64,000 nucleotides of DNA from Pseudomonas fluorescens (GCF_004683905.1 NZ_CP038438.1:1426001-1490000); one strand, 5' to 3'. Counted from the first letter of the stretch, positions 52,316 to 61,443 are shown. Program-made: numbers and translations. The notes: a model not told the origin generated them from the letters alone.

Positions 52316-52960
52316 ATGATTCGCTTTTTCGCTGTTCTGACGGCGCTGCTCGGCCTGAGCGGTTGCTACAGCATGTCACCCACCCACATTGACGATGAAC
52401 TCAAGCCAACCGCCGATTCCGGCGTGGCTTATGTGGTAGGTGTGGTCGGCATCTGGCCCAAGACGAGGTTTTCAGCGAAGGAACAAATGCTGATGATCCG
52501 TAAGCGTGGAAGCGATGATTTCGCCACTGCACGCCTGCACAACGAGTTTTACGCCCGAACCGAGCGAGATGTACGCGAGACCGATCACGGCATCGGCACG
52601 TTGTTTGTGATGCCGCTCAAACCCGGTCGTTACGAGATCTACAACGTGCGTTTCGATCATGGGCAGTCGGTGACGTGGAGCCGTGAAGACTTCACCATCG
52701 GCATGCAACTCGAGGCGGGCAAGGCTTATTACATCGGCGATTTTCGCGCCGGGTGCCTGATCGGTCTTCAGCTGTCATGCCTGTTCCTGCACAGCGATCA
52801 TCTTGAACGTGATGCGGCGCTGGTTCGTGCCAAATACCCGCAAGTACCAGGATTGCAGCGTCTGGACATGCCGAATCTGGACACCGCCACGCCGTTCATT
52901 CGCGAAGAAAACGGCCCCAGCGCCTCTGTCTATAAAGCCATGTTGTCAGGAAAACTCTAA
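52316..52960 (+). CDS. Putative lipoprotein, 214 aa
   Basis: 214 residues from the ATG at 52316. Lipoprotein signal MIRFFAVLTALLGLSGC, with the lipobox cysteine at residue 17. The mature part is beta-rich: VAYVVGVVGIWPKTRF, GTLFVMPLKPGRYEIYNVRFDHG and GKAYYIGDFRAGCL. No named family. Overlaps the next lipoprotein gene by one base (TAATG). Confidence 0.75.
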   Translation: MIRFFAVLTALLGLSGCYSMSPTHIDDELKPTADSGVAYVVGVVGIWPKTRFSAKEQMLMIRKRGSDDFATARLHNEFYARTERDVRETDHGIGTLFVMPLKPGRYEIYNVRFDHGQSVTWSREDFTIGMQLEAGKAYYIGDFRAGCLIGLQLSCLFLHSDHLERDAALVRAKYPQVPGLQRLDMPNLDTATPFIREENGPSASVYKAMLSGKL

Positions 52961-53481
52961 TGCGCCTCAAGCTTCTGTTTCTGGGATTGCTCATGTTGCT
53001 GGGTGGTTGTCAGGCGACCCACAGCCTCAAGGCCCCCGACGTCGACTACAGCCAGCAACTGCCGGCGATCAACGTCAATGTGCTCGGTCTGCCGAGCTGG
53101 ATGTTGCGAGACGAACTGCGTCGGCGCGGCACTTTCGACGAAGTTCGCGCCGGTCGAAGCGAGGATGGCTACAACGTTCTGGTAGTCGCCAACAGCGATG
53201 TCGGCGCGCTTCAGCCTCAGTTGTTCCTGAGTGCCTTCACGCTGTTCCTGGTGCCGGTACCGGTGAGCTTCGACAGCACAGTGGTGTTCAGTCTCAGCCA
53301 TGGCAAGGAGATACTGGGTGTCTATGCCGTGCACAATCACACTGAATCCTGGCGGGGCGCCTTTAACGCCTCGGGCGGGCAGTTCGAACATGTGCGCTTG
53401 ATCACTGACACGTTCATTGCGCAGGTCCTGAAGGATCAGCCCTTCCACCGCGAAGCGATGAAGCACGCCGCCAGTCTTTGA
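52960..53481 (+). CDS. Putative lipoprotein, 173 aa
   Basis: 173 residues. Lipoprotein signal MRLKLLFLGLLMLLGGC, cysteine 17. The mature part has VNVLGLPSWMLRDELRRRGTFDEVR, a pattern like the outer-membrane lipoproteins that accompany a partner lipoprotein. Starts at the last base of the preceding gene, so the two are translationally coupled. Terminated by the strong bidirectional hairpin at 53494. Confidence 0.75.
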   Translation: MRLKLLFLGLLMLLGGCQATHSLKAPDVDYSQQLPAINVNVLGLPSWMLRDELRRRGTFDEVRAGRSEDGYNVLVVANSDVGALQPQLFLSAFTLFLVPVPVSFDSTVVFSLSHGKEILGVYAVHNHTESWRGAFNASGGQFEHVRLITDTFIAQVLKDQPFHREAMKHAASL

Positions 53482-53493
53482 CCGACAGGCAGG

Positions 53494-53529
53494 AAAAATC
53501 CCGCCCGGAGTGTTCCGGGCGGGATTTTT
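53494..53529. terminator. Bidirectional intrinsic terminator
   Basis: Perfect 15-bp stem AAAAATCCCGCCCGG (53494-53508)/CCGGGCGGGATTTTT (53515-53529), 6-base loop. A-run on the left and T-run on the right serve both the lipoprotein genes (+) and the DapA-like gene (-). Confidence 0.95.
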
Positions 53530-53533
53530 TTCA

Positions 53534-54415
53534 TCAGCGCAAAACGTCGAGCAGCGCTTTGAGGTGATGTCTGCCGGTGTCACTCAACGGGAACACTGGC
53601 AAGCGCGGATCACCAACCTCCAGCCCCGTCTCGCGCAGTCCGGCCTTGATCGTCGCTGGCAAACCGCCTTTGAGAATGAAGTCCAGCAGCGGCAACTGGC
53701 GGTAGAACAACTCACGTGCCCGAACCAGATCACCGGCCAGCGACGCCGCATACAGATCCAGATTCAGTTGCGGGATCAGGTTCGGCGCGGCGGTGCACCA
53801 ACCCTTGGCCCCTGCGGCAAACGCCTCCAGTGCCAGCGGATTGCAGCCGTTGTAGAACGGCACCTGGCCTTCACCGAGCAATTGCAGTTTGTGCATGCGC
53901 TGAATGTCGCCGGTGCTCTCCTTGACCATGGTCACGTTTTCCACGCCATTGACGATGCGCAGAATCAGCTCCACCGACATGTCGGTGCCGCTGGTGGCCG
54001 GGTTGTTGTAGAGCATGATCGGCACACCGACGCTGTCGCCGATGGCGCGGTAGTGCGCGAGGATTTCCGCTTCAGTGAGCTTCCAGTACGACGCCGGCAA
54101 CACCATCACCACGTCAGCGCCGTGGGCTTCAGCGAAGCGCGCGCGGCGCACGGCTTTGGCGGTGGTCAGATCGGAGACGCTGACGATGGTCGGCACCCGT
54201 TTGCCCACGTGCTTGATGCTGAACTCGGCGACCTGATCCCACTCGGCGTCGCTGAGGTAAGCGCCTTCGCCGGTGCTGCCGAGCGGGGCGATGGCATGGA
54301 CGCCGCTGTCGATCAGACGATCGATCGATTGGCCGAGGGCCGGCAGATCGAGGCCTTCGCCGTGGGTGCCGAACGGGGTGATGGTGTAGCCGATGATGCC
54401 GTGAATATTGGACAT
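53534..54415 (-). CDS. Dihydrodipicolinate synthase/N-acetylneuraminate lyase-family aldolase
   Basis: 293 residues, usual family length. TIM-barrel class I aldolase: GSTGE (46-50) pyruvate-binding loop, Y136 in MLYNNPATSG and Schiff-base lysine K165 in MVKESTGD. It is unlikely to be the housekeeping DapA because it is in an operon with a class II aldolase-type gene under an XRE-cupin regulator. A 2-keto-3-deoxy acid lyase or related role is likely; substrate unknown. The second gene of that operon. Confidence 0.85.
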   Translation of the reverse strand: MSNIHGIIGYTITPFGTHGEGLDLPALGQSIDRLIDSGVHAIAPLGSTGEGAYLSDAEWDQVAEFSIKHVGKRVPTIVSVSDLTTAKAVRRARFAEAHGADVVMVLPASYWKLTEAEILAHYRAIGDSVGVPIMLYNNPATSGTDMSVELILRIVNGVENVTMVKESTGDIQRMHKLQLLGEGQVPFYNGCNPLALEAFAAGAKGWCTAAPNLIPQLNLDLYAASLAGDLVRARELFYRQLPLLDFILKGGLPATIKAGLRETGLEVGDPRLPVFPLSDTGRHHLKALLDVLR

Positions 54416-54440
54416 GATGAGTCTCCGGGAAAGGCTGAAA

Positions 54441-55223
54441 TCAGTTCAGGCAATCGGCGTGTTGGCGCAGGTTCTGCCGGGCGTAGTAGTTGAAGGCGGC
54501 GGCGTGGCGTTTGGGTTTCGACACCCAGTCATGGGCCTCGCGCCCCAGCGCCGGAATGATCGGTTTGATCGTGCCGGCGGCCATTGCCAGCAGTTGCAGT
54601 TTGGCGGCGCGCTCGATCAGTTGGGCGATGACACAGGCTTCTTCGATCGTGCTGCCGGTCGACAGCTGGCCGTGGTGCGACAGTAGAATCGCGCGCTTGT
54701 CGCCCAGCGCACCGGCAATCAGTTCGCCCTCTTCGTTACCCACCGGCACGCCCGGCCAGCCTTCGAGAAACGCGCAGTCGTCGTACAGCGGGCACAGATC
54801 CATGTGGGAAATCTGCAGCGGCACCTCCAGCATCGACAGCGCGGCAATGTGCGTCGGGTGCGTGTGGATGATGCAGTTCACGTCCGGCCGGGCGCGATAG
54901 ACCCAGCTGTGGAAACGGTTGGCCGGGTTGGCCATGCCGTGGCCTTCGAGCACTTCCAGATCTTCGTTGACCAGCAGCAGATTGCTCGCGGTGATTTCAT
55001 CGAAACCCAGGCCCAGTTGTTGAGTGTAATAGGTCCCCGGTTGCGGGCCACGGGCGGTGATCTGTCCGGCCAGACCGGAGTCATGACCGCTCTCGAACAG
55101 GATCCGGCAGGTCAGCGCCAGCTTTTGCCGGTCAGTCCACGTATTATCCGCCAGGGTGTTTTGCATCTGGGTCAGCGCTTGCTTGACCAGTTGCGCTTTG
55201 GGTAGTGCTAATGTCTTGGCCAT
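54441..55223 (-). CDS. Class II aldolase/adducin-family protein
   Basis: 260 residues from the ATG at 55223 (AAGGAC ribosome site; the longer frame overlaps the operator). Class II aldolase fold of the AraD/FucA type: HTHPTHIAALSM holds the metal-binding histidines, SHHGQLSTG a third histidine, and EVLEGHGMANPAN lies upstream. May epimerise or cleave sugar phosphates or acids. First gene of the pair, 25 bases before the DapA-like gene. Confidence 0.85.
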   Translation of the reverse strand: MAKTLALPKAQLVKQALTQMQNTLADNTWTDRQKLALTCRILFESGHDSGLAGQITARGPQPGTYYTQQLGLGFDEITASNLLLVNEDLEVLEGHGMANPANRFHSWVYRARPDVNCIIHTHPTHIAALSMLEVPLQISHMDLCPLYDDCAFLEGWPGVPVGNEEGELIAGALGDKRAILLSHHGQLSTGSTIEEACVIAQLIERAAKLQLLAMAAGTIKPIIPALGREAHDWVSKPKRHAAAFNYYARQNLRQHADCLN

Positions 55224-55247
55224 GTCGGTGTCCTTTGGGTGATTGCA

Positions 55248-55284
55248 AATGACACTAAAGAGCCTATATGACACAAAGTGTCAT
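55248..55284. promoter_or_regulatory. Operator-like ATGACAC repeats between the divergent aldolase and XRE-cupin genes
   Basis: Perfect palindrome ATGACAC-AAA-GTGTCAT at 55268-55284, plus AATGACACT at 55248-55256 as an extra direct half-site. Lies between the divergent start codons at 55223 and 55330; likely binding site of the XRE-cupin regulator. Confidence 0.75.
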
Positions 55285-55329
55285 GAGCAAGCATCAATCG
55301 TCGTTTCCTTGATGGAATAACTGCTGCGC

Positions 55330-55872
55330 ATGTCTATCCGTTTGAAATTGTTGAGAAAAAAACTTGGCGTGACACTTGAGGCGCTGGCGGAAAAATCCGG
55401 CATGACCAAGAGTTATCTGTCGAAGGTCGAGCGCGGGCTGAACACCCCGTCGATTGCGGCCGCGCTGAAACTGGCGAAGGCACTGAACGTGAAGGTCGAG
55501 GAATTGTTCTCCGAAGACAACGTCAGCCTCGACAGCTATAGCCTGGTACGCAGCCACGAACGCCAGTCACTGGCGGCCAACGATCAGAGCCCGGGGTATG
55601 CGGTGCTGGCGCATCAGGTCAGCGAACGCAACCTGCTGCCGTTCATCATCTACCCGCCGCGCGAGTTCACCGACAAGACCTTCAAGGAGCACTTGGGCGA
55701 GGAGTTTCTGTTCGTCCACGAAGGGCTGGTGGAAGTGGATTTCATGAACGAGCGGGTGCTGCTGGAGCGTGGCGATGCGCTGCACTTCAATGCGCAGAAG
55801 CCGCACCGGATCAGATCGGTGGGCGAGGTGCAGGCGCAGTTGCTGGTGGTGGTGCACAGCTCGGAAGAATGA
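55330..55872 (+). CDS. XRE-family regulator with C-terminal cupin domain
   Basis: 180 residues. N-terminal HTH_3 (RLKLLRKKLGVTLEALAEKSGMTKSYLSKVERGLNTPSIAAALKLAKAL, about 4-53) and a C-terminal cupin (about 110-175) with EHLGEEFLFVHEGLVEVDF and ERGDALHFNAQKPHRIR. Such proteins sense a small metabolite through the cupin pocket and control nearby catabolic genes. Divergent from the aldolase pair; ATG at 55330. Confidence 0.9.
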   Translation: MSIRLKLLRKKLGVTLEALAEKSGMTKSYLSKVERGLNTPSIAAALKLAKALNVKVEELFSEDNVSLDSYSLVRSHERQSLAANDQSPGYAVLAHQVSERNLLPFIIYPPREFTDKTFKEHLGEEFLFVHEGLVEVDFMNERVLLERGDALHFNAQKPHRIRSVGEVQAQLLVVVHSSEE

Positions 55873-55887
55873 GCCGCCAGAAAAATC

Positions 55888-55957
55888 TTCGCGAGCAAGC
55901 CCGCTCCCACATTTGGAATGCATTCCAAGGTGGGAGCGGGCTTGCTCGCGAAGGCGT
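55888..55957. repeat. REP element pair (inverted)
   Basis: Facing REP copies between the convergent XRE-cupin and SIR2-like genes. Confidence 0.92.
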
Positions 55958-55971
55958 CAGTACTGCTTACA

Positions 55972-56991
55972 TCAAATCTCGACGGGAACCGAAAGCTTCG
56001 GACTCCCCAACGCATGCGTCTTCGCATCAAAAAACCGCAACGCAATCCCGGTGCCCTCGAACACCTTGGCGTAATGGCGTTTCTGATGCTGAATGAACGC
56101 CGCACTGCGCGGATAGATCGAGATCGCCACGCTCGCCGGTTTCGCCAGGCGCAGCGCCCTGACGATGTGAGCATCCTGCTCGCCCAACGCATGCCCGAAG
56201 ATGCACAGGTTCTGCGCGTGGCCCAATAACTGCTCATAGCAGAACGACAGATAATCCGAGCTGCGAATGGTCTTGAGCTTGTCTGCGCTCGGCCCTTCGT
56301 TGACGAACAGCGGCACGTCGTCGAGGGTCTTGATTGTGTTGTTGATCGCGAAACTGCCGAGCAGGGTGCCCTCGGTCGAAGTCAGTTTGCGCGCGGTGCC
56401 GTCTTGATTGCGCACCAGGTGCAGACCGCCGTGCAGGTACAGCAGACGCGGTTTGGCGCTGGCGCTTGCGCTCAGATCGAAACTGGCGTCGGGGCCGTTG
56501 AACAGATCGTCGAGCGCCTCGCTGCGGTGCTGGATCGCCCAATAGTTGAGCAGGTCGTAATTGGTGGTGAACACCGTGCGATAACGCGCCAGTTCTTCAT
56601 TGAGCGTGGCCAGGGTCGAGGCCTGTACCAGGCGCCAGGGAATGTGCACGGCGTGTACGGTGTTGATCAGCGCTTCCTTGATCGCGTAGTAGCGATTGCG
56701 CGGTGCGGCCGAACTGACGGCCAGGGCCTTGTTGACCCGGCTGGTGGTTTTCAGCGCACCGAGCACCTGCTCGAAGCTGCGCGTCTGCATCGCGTCGAAC
56801 ACGCTCAGTTCCGACGGGCTCAGCGGTTTCTCCTCCACGGTGCGCGCGTTTTCGAACAGCGAGTCGTAGCCGAAATCGTCCCACACCGCGCGACTGGCGC
56901 CATTGCCCACCAGCAGACCGTTGAAGTCGGCGGTGGCGCGCAGGGCGCTCCAGTCTTCGAGGGTGGCATCGACGTCCAGAAAATCGGTCAT
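55972..56991 (-). CDS. SIR2-like DUF4917-family protein
   Basis: 339 residues. NAD-binding SIR2-like pattern: GLLVGNGASRAVW (GNGAS 29-33), VFTTNYDLLNYWA (TTNYD at 142-146), LLYLHGGLHLV with H187, and LCIFGHALGEQDAHIV. These match the SIR2-like/DUF4917 clan, whose members include NAD-hydrolysing effectors of anti-phage systems, but there is no partner gene. Not a classical sirtuin: no zinc cysteines. Convergent with the XRE gene and divergent from the alcohol dehydrogenase. Could be a stand-alone NADase or ADP-ribose-binding protein. Confidence 0.8.
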   Translation of the reverse strand: MTDFLDVDATLEDWSALRATADFNGLLVGNGASRAVWDDFGYDSLFENARTVEEKPLSPSELSVFDAMQTRSFEQVLGALKTTSRVNKALAVSSAAPRNRYYAIKEALINTVHAVHIPWRLVQASTLATLNEELARYRTVFTTNYDLLNYWAIQHRSEALDDLFNGPDASFDLSASASAKPRLLYLHGGLHLVRNQDGTARKLTSTEGTLLGSFAINNTIKTLDDVPLFVNEGPSADKLKTIRSSDYLSFCYEQLLGHAQNLCIFGHALGEQDAHIVRALRLAKPASVAISIYPRSAAFIQHQKRHYAKVFEGTGIALRFFDAKTHALGSPKLSVPVEI

Positions 56992-57144
56992 TGCGTGGGC
57001 AGTCTCAAAACAAAGGGCGGATGGACGGCGACTTTATCACGAGCGGGCATTGAGCCAGATCAACATCGGTGGTGACCGATCGGTCGATCCTGTGCACATC
57101 CGCCGTATCGGAGCAGTCGATTCGGCCCCAGTCAGGAGACGCGC

Positions 57145-58293
57145 ATGAGCAGCACCTTTTTCATTCCGGCCGTAAACATCATGGGCAACGGATGCCTCGA
57201 CGAGGCCATGGTTGCGATCCGCAACTATGGGTTTCGCAAGGCGCTGATCGTCACCGACGCGGGGCTGGCCAAGGCCGGCGTGGCGACCATGCTTGCCGAA
57301 AAACTGGCGATGCAGGACATCGATTCGGTGATCTTCGACGGCGCCAAACCGAATCCGAGCATTGCCAATGTCGAGGCCGGGTTGGCGCTGCTCAAGGACA
57401 GTCGCTGCGATTTCGTGGTGTCGCTGGGCGGCGGTTCGCCCCATGACTGCGCCAAGGGCATTGCTCTGTGTGCGACCAACGGCGGGCAGATCCGCGACTA
57501 CGAAGGCGTCGATCAATCGAGCAAGCCGCAGTTGCCGCTGATCGCCATCAACACCACCGCCGGCACCGCCAGCGAGATGACCCGTTTCTGCATCATCACC
57601 GACGAATCGCGCCACGTGAAAATGGCCATCGTCGACCGCAACGTCACGCCGCTGCTGTCGGTCAACGACCCGGCGCTGATGGTCGCCATGCCGAAAAGCC
57701 TGACGGCCGCCACCGGCATGGACGCGCTGACCCACGCCATCGAGGCCTACGTCTCGACCGCGGCCAACCCGATCACCGACGCCTGTGCGCTGAAGGCCAT
57801 GACCCTGATCAGCAACAACCTGCGCCTGGCCGTGCGTGACGGCAGCGATCTCGCAGCGCGGGAAAACATGGCTTACGCGCAGTTCCTCGCCGGCATGGCG
57901 TTCAACAACGCATCGCTCGGCTACGTGCATGCGATGGCCCACCAGCTGGGCGGTTTCTACGACTTGCCCCATGGCGTGTGCAACGCCGTGCTGCTGCCGC
58001 ATGTGCAGACCTTCAACGCGTTGATCTGTGCCGAACGCCTGACTGACGTCGCCCACGCCATGGGTGCGGACATCCGTGGTTTCAGCCAGGAAGAGGGCGC
58101 TCAGGCGGCGATCAACGCGATCCGTTGTCTGGCCAAGGACGTCGAGATCCCGGGTGGCCTGCGTGAACTAGGCGCCAAGCTCAGCGACATTCCAGTGCTT
58201 GCCACCAATGCGTTGAAAGATGCATGCGGCCTGACCAACCCACGGGCGGCGGATCAGCGGCAGATCGAGGAGATTTTCCGTAATGCGTTTTAA
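57145..58293 (+). CDS. Iron-containing alcohol dehydrogenase (ErcA/YiaY type)
   Basis: 382 residues, type III NAD-dependent dehydrogenase. NAD-binding [15 protein letters not shown]; metal/iron-binding histidines in [14 protein letters not shown] and [16 protein letters not shown]. Agrees closely with P. aeruginosa ErcA (PA1991) as recalled and also with YiaY; no exaABC/ercS neighbours are here. Oxidises or reduces short alcohols/aldehydes. Ends overlapping by four bases the convergent MFS gene. Confidence 0.92.
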   Translation: MSSTFFIPAVNIMGNGCLDEAMVAIRNYGFRKALIVTDAGLAKAGVATMLAEKLAMQDIDSVIFDGAKPNPSIANVEAGLALLKDSRCDFVVSLGGGSPHDCAKGIALCATNGGQIRDYEGVDQSSKPQLPLIAINTTAGTASEMTRFCIITDESRHVKMAIVDRNVTPLLSVNDPALMVAMPKSLTAATGMDALTHAIEAYVSTAANPITDACALKAMTLISNNLRLAVRDGSDLAARENMAYAQFLAGMAFNNASLGYVHAMAHQLGGFYDLPHGVCNAVLLPHVQTFNALICAERLTDVAHAMGADIRGFSQEEGAQAAINAIRCLAKDVEIPGGLRELGAKLSDIPVLATNALKDACGLTNPRAADQRQIEEIFRNAF

Positions 58294-59456
58294 GGGCTGA
58301 CGCGCGTCGGCGTGAATGTCACACAGAGCATCGCGCCGACTGCAAGCAAACTGCATAACAGTGCCAGCGGCCACGCCGAAGGGCTAGCGACAAGACTGGC
58401 AATCGCGCCGATCATTGCCGCCATCAGTTGATGAATAAATCCGCTCAACGCCATTGCGTAAGCACCCGCAATCGGTGCGCCATCGTTGGCACGGGACAGG
58501 CTGATCGGGTAGTTCAGCGATTGTCCGAACACCGCTACGCAATAGGGCAGCCACAGCATCAGCGCGATGGAACTGGCTGTCAGACTGCCCAGCAGCATTA
58601 CTCCGCACCCCGCCATCACCAGCACCACGCCCAACGTCATCAACCGGTGTTGACCCGTGCGCAGAACGAAGCGATTGACCACCAGTGCCCCGAGAAAGTA
58701 TGCCGCACTGATCGGCCAGCCGAGCAGACCGTAATCCACCGTAGACCAATTGAACGGTCCTTGCAGGATCAGTGGCGCAGCCGTGTTGAAGGCGATGATC
58801 ACCCCGTAGCCGAGGCCTCCGGCCAGTGCCGGCAACAGGAACGCGCGATGGATCAGGATGCGCCGGTAAATCAGCCATGCCGAAGCATTGGTTTGCGCCT
58901 CCTCCAATGTCGCAAAATTGACCCGGAATACGATCATGGCCATCAGCAGGCACGTGATGCCGAGCAAGTAGAAGATTGCCTGCCAGCCCAGCGTGACCTG
59001 AATGATCGAACCCAGGTACTGGCCGATGCCTAGAGCCACCACGAACGAAATCGAAATCCATGACAATGCTTTGGCCAGCAGGTCGCCGCGAAAACTGTCG
59101 CGAATCAGCACCCGTGCCATCACCGAAATCCCGCTGGCGCCGACGCCCTGAATCAGGCGCAGTAACAGGAACGACTCCAGCGTCGAACCCAGCGGCAACG
59201 CCAGGTTCGCCGCGCCATACAGCCCCAATGCTGCGAGTAACACAGGTTTGCGCCCGATACGCTGGGCCAGTGATCCCCAAAGCAGCATTGGCAGCGCCAT
59301 GCCGACCAGATAAATCGATAAACCCCACGCCACTTGCGCAGGCCCTGCATGCAGATGGCCGGCAATCTCCGGCAGCGCTGGCAGGTAAATACTCATGCCC
59401 AACTGTGCGAGGAACACAGTGCAGCAGGTGATAAGAAGGGTGGCGCTGGCGTTCAT
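58290..59456 (-). CDS. MFS transporter, Bcr/CflA-like drug exporter
   Basis: 388 residues, 12 membrane segments. Starts [25 protein letters not shown], the DHA1 Bcr/CflA signature, with [15 protein letters not shown] (motif A) and [26 protein letters not shown]. Probably an exporter. The gene ends 14 bases before the downstream end of the AONS-like gene on the same strand, so the pair probably forms one operon (AONS-like first). Confidence 0.85.
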   Translation of the reverse strand: MNASATLLITCCTVFLAQLGMSIYLPALPEIAGHLHAGPAQVAWGLSIYLVGMALPMLLWGSLAQRIGRKPVLLAALGLYGAANLALPLGSTLESFLLLRLIQGVGASGISVMARVLIRDSFRGDLLAKALSWISISFVVALGIGQYLGSIIQVTLGWQAIFYLLGITCLLMAMIVFRVNFATLEEAQTNASAWLIYRRILIHRAFLLPALAGGLGYGVIIAFNTAAPLILQGPFNWSTVDYGLLGWPISAAYFLGALVVNRFVLRTGQHRLMTLGVVLVMAGCGVMLLGSLTASSIALMLWLPYCVAVFGQSLNYPISLSRANDGAPIAGAYAMALSGFIHQLMAAMIGAIASLVASPSAWPLALLCSLLAVGAMLCVTFTPTRVSP

Positions 59457-59470
59457 CGATCGTCCCTGGC

Positions 59471-60706
59471 TCAGATGTCGAAATCGACGCGGTGTGTGCG
59501 CAACAATTCGCTGACTACATCGCAGAAACGTCGGATCAGCGACGGCTCCATATCAGCACGCAAGGTTACCCGAATGGCCGCTTTACCTTGGGCAACTACC
59601 GGGAAAAATACTGCGCTGGTGAAAAAGCCTTGCTCGGCCAGCTCGCTGGCGATGCGATTGGCCAGATCCGCCTGGCCGCAGTCGATCAAGCGGATTGCCA
59701 TCGCGCTGTGGCATTGCTCTGTACTGATCAAACTGTCGAAGAGGCGGATATTAGCCTGGAGGCAGGCCTGTAGAGCGGCGAATTCGGCGGTGTAATGTAG
59801 ACGAATTGACGCTCGTCCGGCGCCGATTGCCGCACAGTTGAGACTTTGTGACCAATTGCTCGGGCCGCCATAACGCTGGATGATTTTTTTCTGGCGCTGG
59901 TTGCCAAGCATCACCAGTCCACCACTGGCGCCAAATGACTTGGCCAGCGACGCGACGATCACGCAGTCATCTTCCAGCGTCTGGATTCTCGGGCGTATCA
60001 GACCGACGCCGTTATGGCCCACGGCTGACAACGCGTGTGAATCATCCAGATAAAGAAACAGCCCGTAACGATCCTTGAGGTACAGCAGGCCTTCCATGTT
60101 GGACACACCGCCCATGCTGTAGGCGCCATCGCCAATATAGGCCACACGACCATATTGCTGGCAGATCTTTTCTAGAAAATTCATATCGTTGTGCGGACAG
60201 GTCATCACACGGGTTTCGTCGGCGCATGCAGCTTTCAAGTGATTCATCGAGTAATGCGCCTGACGGTCAAAGACCATCACTGGCGGGCGATTCTCGGTCA
60301 ATACACCGCTGGCCAGCAGCGGCAAGATCCCCGCACTTGCAGCGCTGCAGGACAGGGTCGTCAGGCACACTGCATCGAACAACTGCGAAAGCTCGGTTTC
60401 GTATTTTTCGAGAATCCCCAGCTTGCAGCGATTTTTCGAGTTGGCGACGCGCAGGGTGCCAGTTTCCTGCAGTGCGGCGATTGCACCTTGGAGCAGGGCT
60501 GGGTGGTGATCAAGGCCAAGGTAGGACGTGGTACAGAAGTGTTGTAACTCCCGTCCGTATTGATCGAGCAGGTGGTTGGAACCCATGACCTCGACATTGA
60601 GCCCGGCGACTTTGCCGAGCTCGGCGTTTTCCCAGTCCTGGTTCGCCAGGGCGATGACTTTTCGATAATTGGAATAAAGGTTTGGTGCTTGCTGTATATG
60701 GTTCAT
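59471..60706 (-). CDS. Alpha-oxoamine synthase-like PLP enzyme (AONS/CqsA family)
   Basis: 411 residues from the ATG at 60706 behind AAGGGA; an open frame continues upstream without a start. Fold-type I PLP enzyme of the 8-amino-7-oxononanoate synthase family: FCTTSYLGLDHHPALL, H151 stacking on PLP in DRQAHYSMNH, GDGAYSMGGVSN (replacing the usual DGvfSMdGD), DDSHALSAVG (D222, H224) and PLP lysine K256 in SLAKSFGASGG. Condenses an amino acid with an acyl-CoA, losing CO2, as in CqsA or KBL. BioF is unlikely because the biotin genes are absent. Composition is slightly A+T-richer than its neighbours. Next downstream is an exporter. Confidence 0.87.
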   Translation of the reverse strand: MNHIQQAPNLYSNYRKVIALANQDWENAELGKVAGLNVEVMGSNHLLDQYGRELQHFCTTSYLGLDHHPALLQGAIAALQETGTLRVANSKNRCKLGILEKYETELSQLFDAVCLTTLSCSAASAGILPLLASGVLTENRPPVMVFDRQAHYSMNHLKAACADETRVMTCPHNDMNFLEKICQQYGRVAYIGDGAYSMGGVSNMEGLLYLKDRYGLFLYLDDSHALSAVGHNGVGLIRPRIQTLEDDCVIVASLAKSFGASGGLVMLGNQRQKKIIQRYGGPSNWSQSLNCAAIGAGRASIRLHYTAEFAALQACLQANIRLFDSLISTEQCHSAMAIRLIDCGQADLANRIASELAEQGFFTSAVFFPVVAQGKAAIRVTLRADMEPSLIRRFCDVVSELLRTHRVDFDI

Positions 60707-60877
60707 CAGGGCATCCCTTAAGCGTGGCAATCCGTGGGTCGTTGCAATTTGTGTGTATTGCCAGACTTTACGGAACACGACTTCGGGCCTGAATCAGACA
60801 CTTCCTGCAATACTGAGCGGAATTGGATATTTGCTTGTAGGGCGATGTTCTGATGCGGTGTCGGGCGCCTCCGAATC

Positions 60878-61366
60878 CTACCCGGCAGGTGCCAGATTCC
60901 TGCTCGCCGCCCCACCAAACTGAATCAACACCACCCCGCCAATCAGCAACAACGCGCCCAACACCCGCGACATCGACAGCTGTTTTTCCACCAGCCCGAA
61001 CAACCCGAAGTGATCGAGCAGCATCGACGCAATCACCTGGCCGGCCAACGCCAGCGCAACAAACCCCGACGCGCCGAGCTTCGGCAGCAACATCACCGCC
61101 AGCGCCACAAAGCACACGCCGAACGCACCGCCAGCCCACATCCACAACGGCGCCTTGCTGATAAAACCCAGCGACGGCAGCGGCAGGCGCAACGCCAGAA
61201 TCACCGGCAACAGCACCAAAACACTCACCAGCAATGAGGCCAACGTTGCCCATAGCGGATGGCCGAGGCCCCGCGCCAGGTTGCTGTTGATCGCACTCTG
61301 AAACGGCACCACCGCGCCGGCAAACGCGGCCAGCAGCAATAAACCGACCCACTGCAACGTACTCAT
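60878..61366 (-). CDS. YdcZ/DUF606-family DMT transporter
   Basis: 162 residues from the ATG at 61366 (GGAGAG ribosome site). Five or so membrane segments: WVGLLLLAAFAGAVVPFQSAINSNLARGLGHPLWATLASL is the DUF606 signature, repeated more weakly in the second half. Small DMT transporter of unknown substrate. Divergent from the LysR gene, which probably controls it. Confidence 0.88.
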   Translation of the reverse strand: MSTLQWVGLLLLAAFAGAVVPFQSAINSNLARGLGHPLWATLASLLVSVLVLLPVILALRLPLPSLGFISKAPLWMWAGGAFGVCFVALAVMLLPKLGASGFVALALAGQVIASMLLDHFGLFGLVEKQLSMSRVLGALLLIGGVVLIQFGGAASRNLAPAG

Positions 61367-61443
61367 GATCACTCTCCAACAGGTTTTTCTGGACTCTAGA
61401 GTATTCGTCGCGCAGATTTAAATTCCGTTTTGTCATCCAGAAC

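Noticed and set aside
53534..54415. Housekeeping dapA
   Set aside because: The operon with a class II aldolase gene under an XRE-cupin regulator argues for a catabolic or other aldolase role.
2763..55957. Repeated inverted elements as insertion-sequence ends
   Set aside because: Copies are short, lack a transposase gene between arms, and fit the known REP families.
59471..60706. bioF of biotin synthesis
   Set aside because: No bioB, bioC, bioD or bioH gene adjoins and conserved blocks differ from BioF; the neighbour is an exporter.
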